This document shows positions 33,456 through 45,516 of a stretch of DNA of 64,000 nt, piece after piece (within the stretch, counting starts at the first letter, position 1; each line of letters begins with the position of its first letter). Origin of the DNA: Lepidodermella squamata (lineage: Eukaryota > Gastrotricha); NCBI GenBank assembly GCA_047495785.1, contig JBLDXI010000074.1, forward strand, positions 806,001 to 870,000, written 5' to 3'. The position numbers and the translations under genes are program-made. The notes under the pieces were generated by a model. That model was not told the DNA's origin, searched no databases, and worked only from the letters and a program-made list of their open reading frames with translations.

Positions 33456-35224
33456 AATCAGTGCGACTTTTATGCTCAAACTGCGCTTTCCACTTAGAAT
33501 TTAACCAAGTTTGCTTCTAATGACACAACGAACGAATGGCACTTGATAAAGCAGCTGACAGAAGGAGAGGATAGGATTGAATTTAACAAAAAGGTTATAG
33601 GGTGCAAAATTCGAATGTGATGTTGACGCGGTCGATCATAAATAAAGGAAGCCGCCGTCGAGCACAGAACCTAGGATGCGGGTTTAGCACGGTCAGAACC
33701 TAGCGAGATTCGGTGGTTGAGGGCTATTTTGTAATTATCCTCCATTCGCAGTATCTTGACTTGCAACTTGCAGTATCAGAGCTGCGGAACTAGCGCAAAT
33801 TCAATTTTCGAACTTTCCTGACTATAACGCCTGCTTTAACGCTAGACATTGCATTGAATTGCGGATTCAAAGCAATACCGGATGTCATCATAGCCAAAAT
33901 TAACTGAATCGTAAAGTTTAGAGCCTATTAGGATTAATACTAATTATTGGGTCAAATTGTTCTAACCGAAAATTGAGGTGGAAAGTTATTTTGAAATGGA
34001 TTTTGGAAATAATTGAACCTTACAATGAATTTTTACTAGCTCTGACAATCCAAGTCATCAGTGAGAATAGGTGATAATGACATGAACTCCTTCATCAACC
34101 AAAGCTCACTCGTGGTATAGAGGGTTTACCTCAAACTATCATGCCAAATGTCGTGAGTTCTGTGCCCTGCGGCCGCGCATTCCTTGCTTGACCATAATCG
34201 CGCAAGTAAAAAAAATTGGCTAAACAGCTACAAACTTAAATCATGAATTATCAAAAACAATCTGTGACCGGGGCTCGTTATGGATACAAGAGATGCAGCA
34301 AACAGCCTTTTCATCATCCATGTGTATTAAACCACGAGTTTGTGATCCGCCCTTATACTTGCTTCAATAATTATATTCATCTAAAACCACGTTTTCTTGA
34401 AATTCTGCCAACCTCTACGAGGGGTGAGCCGAAATTTCGGGTAGCCAAAATACTCGGTACCAATCCGAACCGACCCGAATAGTTCGGTTGCCGTATTTTC
34501 AAAGCTTGATTAGGTTCGGTTCGGTTTGGTTATCCCGAAAAAAACCGAATTTTGTTTATTTCTGATTTGATTGTAGCTTATTTTATTAACAGTTTGAAGT
34601 CGTAGTCTTAATTGAGCACAGGTAGATTGTATTTACAGAATGTTAAAATCTCTGCTTTTTCGCCGTTCAATGAGCACCGATTCTGAAAAAAAAATTCTCC
34701 GTTTTATCGTGCCGCATTATACTGCGCCATATTTTCAATGATTTCGGAAATTCCACAGCTGGCAATTAGGTCATAAGATCAGCCTAAAGAAATATGTTGC
34801 TAATTCGATTCTTATTGCCGATTCCCAACCCGCTTTCCTTCTCCTCCATGCCTATACGAAGTATGGGGAAAAAGAGGTAAGGCTCGAGAGGCCTAGGCAA
34901 GAAAGCGAGAAAACCCGAGAAAACCACAGGCGGGAAATTTTTATCGGAAAATTTCTCCGAAACGCCCCTAGCTCGGGGAAGCTACTTCGGACTCCAGAGA
35001 GCAAAAAGCATTGAAAATCCAGATGATATCGTAGTGTCTATAGCAAAAGATTTCTATGTTCTTACCTTGCCTGCCTGCTTGCTCCTACTCCCAAGGTTCA
35101 AGGTCGATCGCAAAGTGCTCCGAGAGATGTTGGTGAGTGAATGTGCAGTTTTCATTGCCCAAACACTTTCAACCCCTTCGTGATCACAGTCTTCAATAGA
35201 ATAATAAACTAGTAAAGAGCTCTC
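33456..35224. promoter_or_regulatory. Bidirectional spacer of GTPase pair 2
   Basis: Next to the type I gene, about 33460-33590 matches the complement of 50630-50790 in pair 3. In the middle, about 34745-34920 (GGCAATTAGGTCATAAGATCAGC) matches the complement of about 50210-50345. Near the type II gene, 35060-35224 matches the complement of 49671-49810. So the spacer has been duplicated together with both genes and partly conserved. No exon is visible. Confidence 0.6.
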
Positions 35225-36270
35225 ATGGAAGTGGTACATGATGTTCACGTCAACAGAATCATCTACACTATCGGGAGGTCGGGTAGCGGAAAGTCAACGA
35301 TCGCTAACATGCTGTATAACATTGAATACTCAGCTATCGCTTGCTCACGACCTTGTGCGATTGGCGATACAGCAAACTCTGTTACCAAAAAATGCCGATG
35401 GATCTTTGAGCCTAAACGTGGCTACCTGTTCGCCGATACTGTCGGCCTGGGCGACCCTGAGAAGTCGACCACGGAGGTTGCTATGGAGCTAAAAAGGATG
35501 CTTCGAACAGCCGAGCTGGGCGTGCACTGCATCTTGTTTGTCGTCAAGTTTGGCAGGCTTACCGCCGAAGAGATGAAGAATTTCGAAATCTTGCCGCTAA
35601 TATTTGACAGCTCGTGGACTGATCGTTGCGTGCTGGTTGTCACTCATTATGAAGAGGCGATGACGGATCTAGACGCGAAGCTAGCAGAGTGGGCTGGGGA
35701 AAAAGGAGCTTTGCGGTCGTTTCTCGAAAAAATCAATCGGCGGGTAATATTCACCGATAATTCACTCGATCGCGACGAGGAGGAAAACCGGTGAGTTTTT
35801 TTGTAGAATAATTGTTTATTGAAATCTTACACTTCATACGCAGTCCGATTCGGCGCGACTGCCTCAATCAGCTGAACGCACTGATAGCTAATTCCGATTC
35901 AGTCACGCGCGCCGCAAGTCATGGCTTTCTTGAACAACTCGAGCGTGTGAAATACATCATCGAGCAGATACTGATACTGTTCGGCGTGTGGAATAAGCAG
36001 AAATGTCTCGATGAGATGCTGCCACGTCTGATGGAGTCTGGCAACAACGTTGGCACTGCAGTAGACTGCCCGCTTTGCCTGGAGGAAATCAACGTGTCGA
36101 CGATGGGTCAAACGTCATGCAACCACTTTTATCACTACGAGTGCCTTCGCATGGTGATCAATAGCCCTGGGGATAGCTGCCCCTTGTGCCGTTCACCAGT
36201 GACAACCGTCACTCGCCCTTTGTTACGTGATGAGAAAGAGACCGAACCGCCGCCAGCCGATGGCAATTAG
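35225..36270 (+). CDS. AIG1-like GTPase with C-terminal RING-H2, type II (pair 2, right)
   Basis: Exons 35225-35790 and 35844-36270, phase 2 intron of 53 bp; 330 aa. G1 GRSGSGKST, G2 Thr in NSVTK, G3 YLFADTVGLGDPEKS, G4 region VVTHYEEA. A helical linker with RDCLNQLNAL and LERVKYIIEQ leads to a RING-H2 from C264 (CPLC, CNHFYHYEC, CPLC) and a short acidic, Pro-rich tail. Intact and canonical; the pseudogene at 25876 is its close relative. AATAAA at 36305-36310. Predicted GTP-regulated ubiquitin ligase; no membrane helix or signal peptide, so cytosolic. Confidence 0.92.
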
Positions 36271-36929
36271 TTCGAACGATCGAATGGCAAAGCTCGCCAA
36301 CTTAAATAAACTTTGCTCTGCTAATTTTGTTCATTTACTCTTGCATTCGCAAAGTTACCTTTCACGATTTCGGTGCAACTCATGAGAGCGGTGATTGGAG
36401 CTTTCGTTTTCTGTAGTACTTTGAATTTGAAAGCTCAGGAAACCTATTAATGTGAGTTACACATTGAGTTGTGCCAGCAGAATGTAAGTTATTATTGTAG
36501 CTATTTGAAGCCTGAAAATGTTAAACGAGTATATGTACAAGGATTGGCAACGCTCAGATTTTTTGCATATGCGATGTTAAAATAAAAATTCAGCAGTCGA
36601 TTTAACGCCGAAAAATCGGCTGCGTCGTAGCCGGGGCTGTGCAATCGACATTAGCCAGCTCAGGATTTCGCGGGGAACCGGAGCATCCTGATGGCCTAGC
36701 GATTTCGACTCATTTTAGGTTTTAGGAATAGTTGCGATTGAATTCTGATAAATTGAAACTTAAACAAAGCATTTCGAAATAATTTGATGCACCTTTCGAT
36801 CACGACCCCCTTATGGTTTGATCGAAAATGTTCTGCAGCTGTATTTAGCCATTAGATTGTTAGATTAGATTGTTAAGCTTGGATGGACGATGGATCATAT
36901 TCGGGCCGAAATAATATCATTCGGCCAAA

Positions 36930-37075
36930 AAATTCTGTCAGGGTAGTAGAAGTCGAGTTATTTCAACTTTCAACCCTTTTACCTGCAAGAGTTGAGGACA
37001 AATTCAATTTCAAAACCAGAAGTGTCCTCGATGACCCAAAAATGTACCGGACGATAACTTTTTGAAGATTCAGTT
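36930..37075 (+). repeat. Dispersed repeat, copy 2
   Basis: Aligns with copies at 26577 and 45517 (GGTAGTAGAAGTCGAGTTA...CAACCCTTTTACCTGC...TCAATTTCAAAACCAGAAGT). Lies about 660 bp downstream of the pair 2 type II gene. Confidence 0.7.
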
Positions 37076-37727
37076 TCATGACAAGCAGCAACCACGGCTG
37101 CTCGGCTGTTTGCGGAAGACATAAAATTGAAGCAAGTTCAATTATTAGTTTTTATTTCGAACTGCATGTTAATTAATTGGCAACAGCAGCAGCAAAGCTG
37201 CCGCAGTAGCGCCGGGGGGAACCTTTGAGACTGATGAGAACAATGATGGTAGTTCTACCTGTAAACTATCGGGTTAGGCCTGAATCGAGCCTGCTGTAAT
37301 CTCTATGCATGCCAAGACCAAGATTCACAGCAACCTTTCCATAACCTCACGCAACGGCACCACTTAGCGAACGGCGTTAAGCGACAGCAGTGCTCGAGGG
37401 CGGAGACTCTGGCGTTGGACGGACTCTCAAGATGGCGTCCTGCGCCGTGCCAAAGGTGCTGGGTAAACGGTTGTACAGTTGTACACACTATGTACAAAAG
37501 AGGTGACACCCCTATCACCATGCATACCGTACGTATGCATCTTAGTTCTAAGTCGCGACTACGGTAGAAACTACGGTAAAGTACTGCGGCGCGGTATTTT
37601 TTCAGCACGGCACCATAGTTTTCACTAGTAGGCTTTCTTCTAGAAATGAAACTTTCCAGAAACTGTCTTGTTTGAAACGAACGCAAAAAGCACTCAGGGA
37701 CACCTTCAAAAGACTAGCATGTCCGAA

Positions 37728-38640
37728 ACTGCATGATAGCTCAGTTGATAGGGGGCCTGTCTTCGAGGGTTCAATTGAGGGTTCAAATCTCATCTGCTAC
37801 TATCTGAGCTGTAGAAAGCCATAGGCGAGTCAAAGTGTATGCTAAATTGAACCAAGCGCTGACTATCGGAAAACTCAGCGGTACTGGGAGTTGAAGAGGC
37901 TCAGTTCGTGGAAGATAGTGAAGTAAGACCGGGGAACTGGTAGGGACGATCCCTACCATCCCTAGCGGTAGTTCACCGCTGAGTGGAGTGTCCGTTTCCT
38001 CGCTCGTAGAAAATAGGACTTATAATGCCTCTAACACGGGAGTCATAGAGAACTGAGTGATCTATGCAGGGAGTTATGAAAGTCTCAAGGCGATACGGGG
38101 CGGCTACCACGCACCTGAGAACGGATAATTCGGCGGTTCTGGGAGTTGTAGAGACTCAGTTCGTCGCCGATCAAGTTCGGACGCATCAAACTGCCGGTGA
38201 TAGCAGCCCAAGAGCCTAAGAGCAACAGATTCGGTCAACGGCGTAATGAGTTTCAACAACTGATCGAGTAACCTATGAGCAACATTGACAGACAGCGCAA
38301 GGACGCCGCCAACCCCCAGCTTCATAGGGCAGGCCGAACGCTTCGGCCAGTACCTTTTAAGACTCCTGAGTAGTTGCCACGCTTCATGTTTGGCTGTTAG
38401 ACCGTCTACCTTCTACAAAAAGAAGGTTAGTAATATCGCATCTCAAAATGGGGCGCCAGGATCGAGATAACGAAATGACCGCTCGTGAGACGGTCTCCAA
38501 TCTACCACCAACTTCGTAACGTAGCTTGCTCCCAGTACGACACGGCTGTAATGTAAAGAGTGGTTAACTAGTTTTAGATCAAAAAGCCAAAACTGAATAA
38601 TTAATGGAGAATAATGAATAATGCACAATGGCGGCACTGG
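37728..38640 (+). mobile_element. SINE-like element with tRNA-type head
   Basis: The head has a pol III A-box-like GATAGCTCAGTTGATAGG and B-box-like GGGTTCAAATC, about 45 bases apart, but does not fold into a sound tRNA. The body repeats a GCGGT-CTGGGAGTTG-AGAG-CTCAGTTCGT motif twice (about 37880 and 38120). Near its end AAAAGCCAAAACT and GGCGGCACTGG resemble the end of the next copy. Boundaries approximate. Confidence 0.5.
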
Positions 38641-38744
38641 TGGTGTCTTCTGCCAAATTGTCGCTCAAGCGTATGTTGGATTTTATCTGCCGTTTGCCGA
38701 GTTGTCGTTTTCGATCGAATAAAACAAATAATGTCGAATTGGGC

Positions 38745-39243
38745 ACACAGTAGTTCAGTGGATAGCTGTCTGCTGGGCAATGAGCGTCAATATCGATGAG
38801 CATGACTTCGATCCCCACCCGGGTCGACCACGATTTATCTATGACGCCCTGCCCCAGCGGTGGCCGACCACTTCATTGTGTTACAAAAGGGAAAGTGGTA
38901 GATTGGGAATGTCAGCAAGACTGAACCAATCGCTACCTATCTGTCATCCTCAAGAGACCTCAACAAGCGACCCTAAGAGCGCTCATTCGGGACCCATAGC
39001 CTTGGCCCATCCAATCAACGAATGGGACGTCTCAAAAATCACAAAGAACTTTCATTTCATTTTTTTGTCAGATTGCCGAATTGTCGTTGCTCAATTGTCA
39101 TATAACCACGCAAGAATATCAGCAATCGCATTTAGACCCAAAAGCCAAAACTATTTGATATAATAAACAGCGTGCGCGAAAGGCGTGCATAGATTGTGCG
39201 CACACTGGCGGCATACAAACAAACAAACAAACAAACAAACAAC
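38745..39243 (+). mobile_element. SINE-like element with tRNA-type head and (AAAC)n tail
   Basis: A-box-like TAGTTCAGTGGATAGCTGTC (38751-38770), B-box-like GACTTCGATCCCC, then a GC-balanced body and a terminal run of about seven AAAC units (39215-39243). That is the usual SINE layout. Two such elements lie in tandem here. Confidence 0.6.
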
Positions 39244-39388
39244 TTGTCAACTCACAAACGGTGACAGTATGGGGGTTCCCCCCGGCATTAGTATTTATTT
39301 GGATTAACAGAAATCAACCAAAGTTTGTTTCGATGCAACCAATGAAGTTTTGCGGAAACTAGTTGCAACAAAAAATCAGCAATCTCTT

Positions 39389-39819
39389 TTACAGTAGTTT
39401 GTTAGCCCGTTCTTGACCCGCTTGAATTTCTCCCAAAGCGGCCATAACTTCGTCGCGGAATTCTGCCAAAGCCGCCAGCCCTCGGTCTTGGTTCGCGGGC
39501 GCAGGAGCTGCAGCAACGGCAGCTTTTCGTGCGTTCATGTAAGCGATAAAATTATTCAGGCGTTGAGGAGTTACAGCGACGCGATGACCGGCTGCAATGA
39601 AAATAAATTAAGAGTGCAAATCAAGCGTTGAGTGATGAATGCAAGCGTACCTGCGTTAAGGCGAATTAACTGGATCAGGATGAGGTCCAAAGTCGCCATC
39701 TCGCCGGGCGCACCTGGCTGCGGCAGCAGTGGCAAAGCGGCTAATTCGGCCGCTTTTTCAGCTGCAACACCCTCCCGAATTTGTTCCAAAATGGCACCGA
39801 GTTGCAGATGGTTATCCAT
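39389..39819 (-). CDS. Small protein, MDNHL family, short member (123 aa)
   Basis: Exons 39819-39651 and 39591-39389, phase 1 intron of 59 bp. Product starts MDNHLQLGAILEQIREGVAA, then a Pro-rich hinge PLLPQPGAPGEM, a hydrophobic helix LDLILIQLIRLNAGHR, TPQRLNNFIAYMNARK and a charged helix ending QAGQERANKLL. It ends at a TAA that overlaps a possible splice donor (CT|GTAAAAG) at the same place where the sister gene at 44252 splices to a third exon. No third exon is found downstream; SINE-like elements lie there instead. So it may be a truncated gene. Function unknown; exons are GC-rich and the frame is conserved with its sister. Confidence 0.7.
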
Positions 39820-41172
39820 GATGACTCGCAGAATGTAGTCGAAAATCACGCGATTACGATCACGAATGAGAAATAAAAACGAAGTTGCGGAAGAGGAAAA
39901 AATGTGTGCAATAATTTGAACTATTAAGTTGGATTTTTCAAAAATAATTATTCTCCTAACAAAACAAAAATGGTTTCACGATATTTCAAGCAGCCGACAA
40001 AACTTCAACGAAAATTTAGAAATTAATTCGTGCTGGCACATAACCGCGACAAATCAGCTTGGGACATTTCAGCCAAAATTGTAGGCAATTTTTTAATTTC
40101 TAGTAATTAATAAAGAATTGTGGGAATGGATTTTTGAGCTAGATGAAATTATGTAAAAATGTCTACTGAAAGTAGGACCTGATTTAATTTGTGAGTTTTG
40201 CGAAGAGAAAACGGCAACCTCGAATTTATAGATTGGCGAAGAAAATTTCAAAATTACCAAAAACTTGTTCGTCATAATTAGAAGAATGAAGGAAGAAAAG
40301 CTGAAGAATGGCAAATTTAATCCGGTCTGGTGGTTAATTAAATTTTTGGAGAATAGAAGCGATCAGAAGGTGGTGGCACGAGGTGTTAAAAAGTTATCAT
40401 TTTTTCATAATTTTTTCATAAAGGTGTAAATTACCTGAAAAGAGAAATTTGATTTTCGTCATTTTTCTTCTTGGTCTCCATCTCGCCAGAGGCCGAATTT
40501 CCACCTGATAGGATTTCTGAGCCAAATTTAGCCTCCTTCATACGGTTTCAACTGAATGAAGAGCGAAATCAATGGAACGGATTTGAATTGGTTCAGTTTA
40601 AAAATTGGCGGATCCTCATCGATTTCCTTGTCGAAAATCAAATTTACTGCGAAAATTTAAAATAAAAGCCAACGAGAATGAAAACATTAGCTTCTTTCGA
40701 TCAAAACTATGATGCTAGTCAAGTCTTCAAATTCGCGAATGCTAGAACGCCATAATTTTGAAATTAAATAAAACTGTTGTTGCAATTGGTTTCAATTGCC
40801 ATCCTTTTCGCTAGTTTTATTCTCTTTTTTTTGCGCCACCTCATAAACACGCGCGTGGAGAAAAGTGAGCGCAGCCGTGAGTTTTTTTCAGCTGGTCATC
40901 GCCTGAATTTAGTCGACTGCCGGCCGGACGATTCGTGCTCAATGGGGATTATTTTATTCATGATTAATTTAATCTCTCTCTCTCTTTTCATTCATTTTAT
41001 TCGATAAAATCGACTTGAGCTAATGATTACCTCGAAAATACCTACTCAGCCGAAAATATGGGTCATCTGTCATAAAGACAGCTTCGAAAATAACCCGCAT
41101 GGTTGGTAGATTAATTGAGCCTCTTAACAGGTAATTTCCGGTGTTCATTGATAGGATTTATTAAAGAGAATA
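39820..41172. other. Intergenic between two divergent MDNHL-family genes
   Basis: AT-rich. Includes at 41067-41092 a lone end of the TTCGAAAATAA repeat family. No exon called. Confidence 0.45.
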
Positions 41173-42041
41173 ATGGCGGACTTGGAAGCTGTTCTGGCGC
41201 AAGGCTTAGCGGATTTGCAAGCCCTCGTCGCAACCCCTACACTTGTCGACGTGTCACCGTTGCCTCCTCACCAAGCACCCGATGAGTTTGAGCGCCTCCT
41301 GCTGATCATGTTGCAATTAATCTGGTTCGGGCCAGGTAGGTATATAACGAACTATGAAATGTGCTTTCTTTGACAATTTTGTTAAAATAAAAGTGTTTCT
41401 GCGCTTCACGTTCGTCCGCGACTTCATTCGATATCTTATGATGCGAGGCACAGCCAGAGCCAACAACGACGATGTGCGCGACATATTACTAGAGATTCGG
41501 CGCGAGCAAGTCGAGATTCGGCGAGGGCAAGACAAAATTCTTCGAATTCAGAAGAACATAGTCGACTGTACTTTTGAAAGGTAGATGCTCTTTTCAACTT
41601 GATAAAATATTTGATAAAATATCAAATATTTTTTCAACCAAATTATAATTATTAATAGGATTTATTATTAAAATTCCAAAATTTCAGAAAAATAATTTTG
41701 CAAAAATTAGAAAATTTAAAAACGAGAAAATAACAGAAAATAGGTATCAGATTGAAAAATTGAATTTTTCCTATTTTTACAGCCAATTGGATAAAGTCAA
41801 ACGCGCCAATTCCTACAACGAGTCGATATCGCGAGGCCCTCAAGATGTTCCGGTCCACTACCCGCGTAATCACGAGCTGGCTAGTGTCGATTTCGCAGCT
41901 CCTGCTACGCTGGCCGAGTTGAACGCGGCCGATTCTGCGATGTTAAATCGACTGCTGAATATTTTCAACATTGCCTATGCAAAAAATCTGAGCGTTGCAA
42001 ATCGTTGCATACTCGTTAAACATTTTTTAGGCTTCAAGTAG
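41173..42041 (+). CDS. MDNHL-family protein, intact three-exon member (202 aa)
   Basis: Exons 41173-41335, 41394-41580 and 41783-42041, phases 1 and 2 as in the sisters. Although divergent, exon 1 has the same plan (VSPLPPHQAPDEFERLLLIMLQLIW), and exon 2 encodes VRDFIRYLMMRG and a charged helix LEIRREQVEIRRGQDKILRI likely to be coiled coil. Exon 3 encodes QLDKVKRANSYN...YPRNHELASVDFAAPATL and ends LVKHFLGFK. The C-terminal arrangement (N-rich arm, pro-rich turn, FA-P-TL-EL, a helix, then FLGF) reminds me of the fungal Mug135-like C-terminal domain, from memory only. The acceptor of exon 2 is weak (AAATAAAAG). No signal peptide or membrane span. Confidence 0.72.
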
Positions 42042-43023
42042 AGCCGTGTTTCGAAAATGTATAACGCTGTTATCACATGTTATAGTCATCTGTTATCTTC
42101 CAAAAATCAGATAATGTACGCCCTAGGTCAGATAACAGGCGCGTCCTTTTTCATTGTTTAATTTACGCAATTAAGGTCAAAAGACATTTCTTGACGAAAA
42201 TTGGCAAGTCTCTAATTAGGTCAAAATGCCTCAAATCTCTTGAATAATCTTTTAGACACGGATTTCTACAGGGTTGCGTTTTTTTATCAAAACCGTGGTG
42301 CTATTGTTCAGCGTTGTGATCAATTTTTCAGTGAGCATCGCAACAGAGAAATCACAATCGGCACGTATCATGAACTGACCGGCTCGTAACTGACTCGTAA
42401 CTGACCGGCTCGAAGGCCGGTCAAGGCTAGGCAGAAAAGACAAATCACCGCGCGGATTAAAAAGATTCGGCCGCGGCTAAATCGTGACATGGCTGTAATT
42501 AATTTACGACCATGCACCATGTGGCCCTCGTTAATTTCTGACACCATGTCTTTTAAGAGCTTTTTTAGCAAAACTACACAGAAAAGAGTTCTTGCTTTTC
42601 TCCGCAAAAATCGAACTGGAAATAAAATTCAGAAAAATCGATCAATGTGGCAAAATTTATGAAAATTCAGTGGGTTTAGGTGATTTCTGAGCATTATTTT
42701 GAATCCAAACTTGCCGATAAATTCGAATTTCATCATTTTAAATTTTTGAATTTTTGATGGGGTTTGAAAAAGCTTCGAATATTCGTGTGTGTCATCAGGT
42801 GTCAATAGATGTAATTAGTCTCAAGCACACCGCGGTTTTAATAAAAAACGCAACCCGCAATTTTCGCAGCGCAAATTAAAAAATAAACCCGAATATCGTC
42901 CTTAATTTGATGCGCGCACAAGAACCAAAAATGCAGCAATGAAAAAATTCAAAAGCTGTGTTAAGACGACCATTGTGCGCATTTATTACGCAACATCAAC
43001 AAAACAACAGCGTTATATCACAC

Positions 43024-43130
43024 AACTGAGTGTTATTCTAAATTAGACTCGTAACAATCAGATAACAGGCTCGGCTCCGCCTCGCCTGTTATCAGCTTGT
43101 TACTCGCCTAACTTAGAATAACACTCAGTT
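43024..43130. repeat. Hairpin with about 47 bp arms
   Basis: AACTGAGTGTTATTCTAA... (43024-43070) and its near-complement ...TTAGAATAACACTCAGTT (43084-43130), with loop TCGGCTCCGCCTC. Arms differ by a few bases. Confidence 0.8.
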
Positions 43131-43289
43131 ATCTAATACATAATGTCGAGATTTCGAGGATATTTGTTGTTTCAGCTTTTGTTGGCAGATGAAGACGATA
43201 AAATGATGATATCAGTGATGAGTATAGCCAAAAATAAAATGCCTGATCTCGTAATTATCTTTACAATTTTTCGAGCAGTATTTTATTTT

Positions 43290-43475
43290 AGGGTGAGGTA
43301 AAATCTGTCGCCCGAAAGGGTAAAAGTTCGCCCCATTTGTGTCGCCCAAAAATAAATAAAGTCGCCCGCATTGCGTGATCGCCGCACTAATCCACCTTAA
43401 TCCGCCCCTTACGGCGAAAGGCCGCACCTGACTGATAATCAGTCGCCTTGAAATATAAAATGTCGCCCCGTTAGA
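43290..43475. repeat. GTCGCCC-rich dispersed repeat, copy 1
   Basis: AAATCTGTCGCCC followed by recurring GTCGCC/GCCGCAC words at 20-30 base spacing. A diverged copy is at 54296-54450 (AAATCTGTCGCCCAAAATTA). No coding frame. Confidence 0.55.
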
Positions 43476-43719
43476 ATACGAAAAACGCAAATGTGATGAT
43501 GATGCCTATTAGCCGCATCTCTATTCCTTTATGTATTTGGTATCAATATTAAATCGCGATAGGATACAATAGCGATAGCAATATCGCGCGGACGATTTTT
43601 TGGGACAATTTGGCAATCTGAGCAGTAAAGCAATAGCCGTAAAAGCAATAGCCACTAATGCTTGAGCAGGGACATATTAGGACATAAGACACTTACCAAT
43701 CGTCCACCGGCCAGGTTTT

Positions 43720-43753
43720 GCTTGGAGTAATGACTCATTAGTCATTACTCCAA
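43720..43753. repeat. 34 bp stem-loop
   Basis: CTTGGAGTAATGACT, loop CATT, AGTCATTACTCCAAG: a perfect 15 bp stem. Confidence 0.85.
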
Positions 43754-44251
43754 GAGGTTTTGGGGCGGATTTATGTTCAAGGCATGCTTATTACAGCAAA
43801 TTACGTTGTGGAAGCGTTGACCTATTGTTAGTTTCTAACTTCCATGAATTCATGGCCTGGCGGTACCCCAATTCTAGAATATATATTCTAGATAATATAG
43901 AAAAAAAATTTCGGCTGAAATATCTCTTACTTTTCTCCGAGTCCTGAGTGAGGCGGGAAATAAAGAAGTTTCAAATATTATTATCTCAAGATATCGAAAT
44001 TCGCTTGTGCCTTAATCTAGAAAAATTACGGAAAATTTTTTAAAACAGGAAAACACTGGAAAATTAAGGAATTTTCTAGCCTGAAATTAATTCATCGCTC
44101 ACCACTATAACCATTCAATTGTTTCTAGAAATCATTATAAAGTGCCTGGAAATCTCAACGAGTTTATTTACCATGTAATTCTTAATGCAAAATCAATCAT
44201 TGAAAGCCAAGGAAAGTTTTCAGTTGTTGCCGTCGGGCAGCAACAGTAGCA

Positions 44252-44983
44252 TTAGGCTGCGCAGCAAGGCCGTAAAAAGCTAACAAACGGTTGACATTGA
44301 GGCTGGTAAGGAGTCGTGGCGCGGCGAAATGCGAAATCGACCCGGTGCAACGTTCGATTCGGTGGATACCGAATGGCGATCGATTCGCCTGGGCTCGCTG
44401 ATTTTTGATGCTCGTGGTTTATTTTTTGCACCTCGAAAAGTTGCCTGGTAATAAAAAGAGATGGTAATAAATGACGATTATGCAGAAATGAATCGAAATC
44501 TTACATCTCGTACAGAAGTCCATTGGCCCGTTCTTGACCCGCTTGAAGTGCCCCCATAGCGGCCATAACATCGTTGCGAAATTCCGCCAACGCCGCCAGA
44601 ACAGGGTCTTGGGCTGCGGGCGCCGGAGCTCCAGCGTTGCCAGCAACGGCAGCTTTTCGTCCGTTCATGTAAGCGCTGAAATCAATCAGTCGTTGAGGTG
44701 TTACGGCGAGGCGATGACCGGCTGCGGTTTACAATAAAATCAATGACAAATTATGTTGAAATTAAGAGTGCAAATCAACGTCGAGTGATGAATGAATGCA
44801 GAGTGAGTGCGTACCTGCGTTAAGGCGAATTAACTGGATTAGGATAGAGTCCAAAGCCGGGATTTCGCCGGGCGCACCTGGCTGCGGCAGCGGTTGCAAA
44901 GCGGCTAGATCGGCCGCGTTATCAGCTGCGAATTGCTGCCGAACTTGATCCAACATATCACCGGCTTGTAGATGATTATCCAT
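44252..44983 (-). CDS. MDNHL-family protein, frameshifted third exon (192 aa as read)
   Basis: Exons 44983-44815, 44721-44505 and 44444-44252; phases 1 and 2, donors GCAG|GTACGC and GAGAT|GTAAGA. Exons 1-2 closely match the gene at 39389 (MDNHLQAGDMLDQV, PLPQPGAPGEIPALD, AGHRLAVTPQRL, QAGQERANGLL). Exon 3 begins QLFEVQKINHEHQKS and reaches YPPNRTLHRVDFA, aligned with the intact gene at 41173. There a 7-base tandem duplication (ATTTCGC twice, about 44325-44340) shifts the frame and ends the protein at 44252. Past the shift, the other frame still encodes a family-like C-terminus (LLAFYGL, then FLGFQ stop at 44197). Either a young pseudogene or a shortened functional form. Confidence 0.68.
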
Positions 44984-45516
44984 GGCTCGCAAAATGTCGA
45001 ATTTCACGCGATTTGATCACGAGTGAGAATAATGAACGAGTTTGAAAAAGGAGAACAATTATTTGGTATTTGAAAATTGGTGATTTGAAAATTTAAGTTG
45101 GATTTTTGCAAAATAATTTTTCTCCTTATACCAAGCGCAATGGTCGTACGATACTTCAAGCAGAGCCAACGAAACTATTTAGTCGTAGATATTTCAACCC
45201 AAATTGGAGAATAATTCGCGCAGCGACAAATCAGCTCGCGACAATTAGCCAAAATTCTGTTAAATCACAATTAGGCCATGGTCTCGAAGTGATGATCTTA
45301 CCTCGTACAGAAAACCACGCAGAATTTCATGACAATTTATTTATATTTTTAGTAATAAATTACGAAAACCTGGTTTATTTGCATGTGAAATTTTGGCGAT
45401 CAATCAGATCAATTGTTTCTAATTAGTGATTTTTAGATATTAGTCATTTGACACCGAATTATTTGAATTTCATTTTGGTACGAAAATCGCCACGATATTC
45501 GAAAGTATCCATTGAC

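Larger units (their letters stand above)
42042..44196. other. Intergenic, repeat-rich, no gene
   Basis: Holds the hairpins at 43024-43130 and 43720-43753 and the GTCGCC-rich repeat near 43290-43475. CAGATAACAGGC occurs at 42120 and again in the 43 kb hairpin. No exon seen. Confidence 0.5.

Noticed and set aside
37728-37800. tRNA gene
   Set aside because: A- and B-box-like motifs but no sound acceptor or anticodon stem; SINE-like head is more likely.
39215-39243. CRISPR-like short tandem repeat
   Set aside because: Simple AAAC repeat at the end of a SINE-like element; no spacers and a eukaryotic context.
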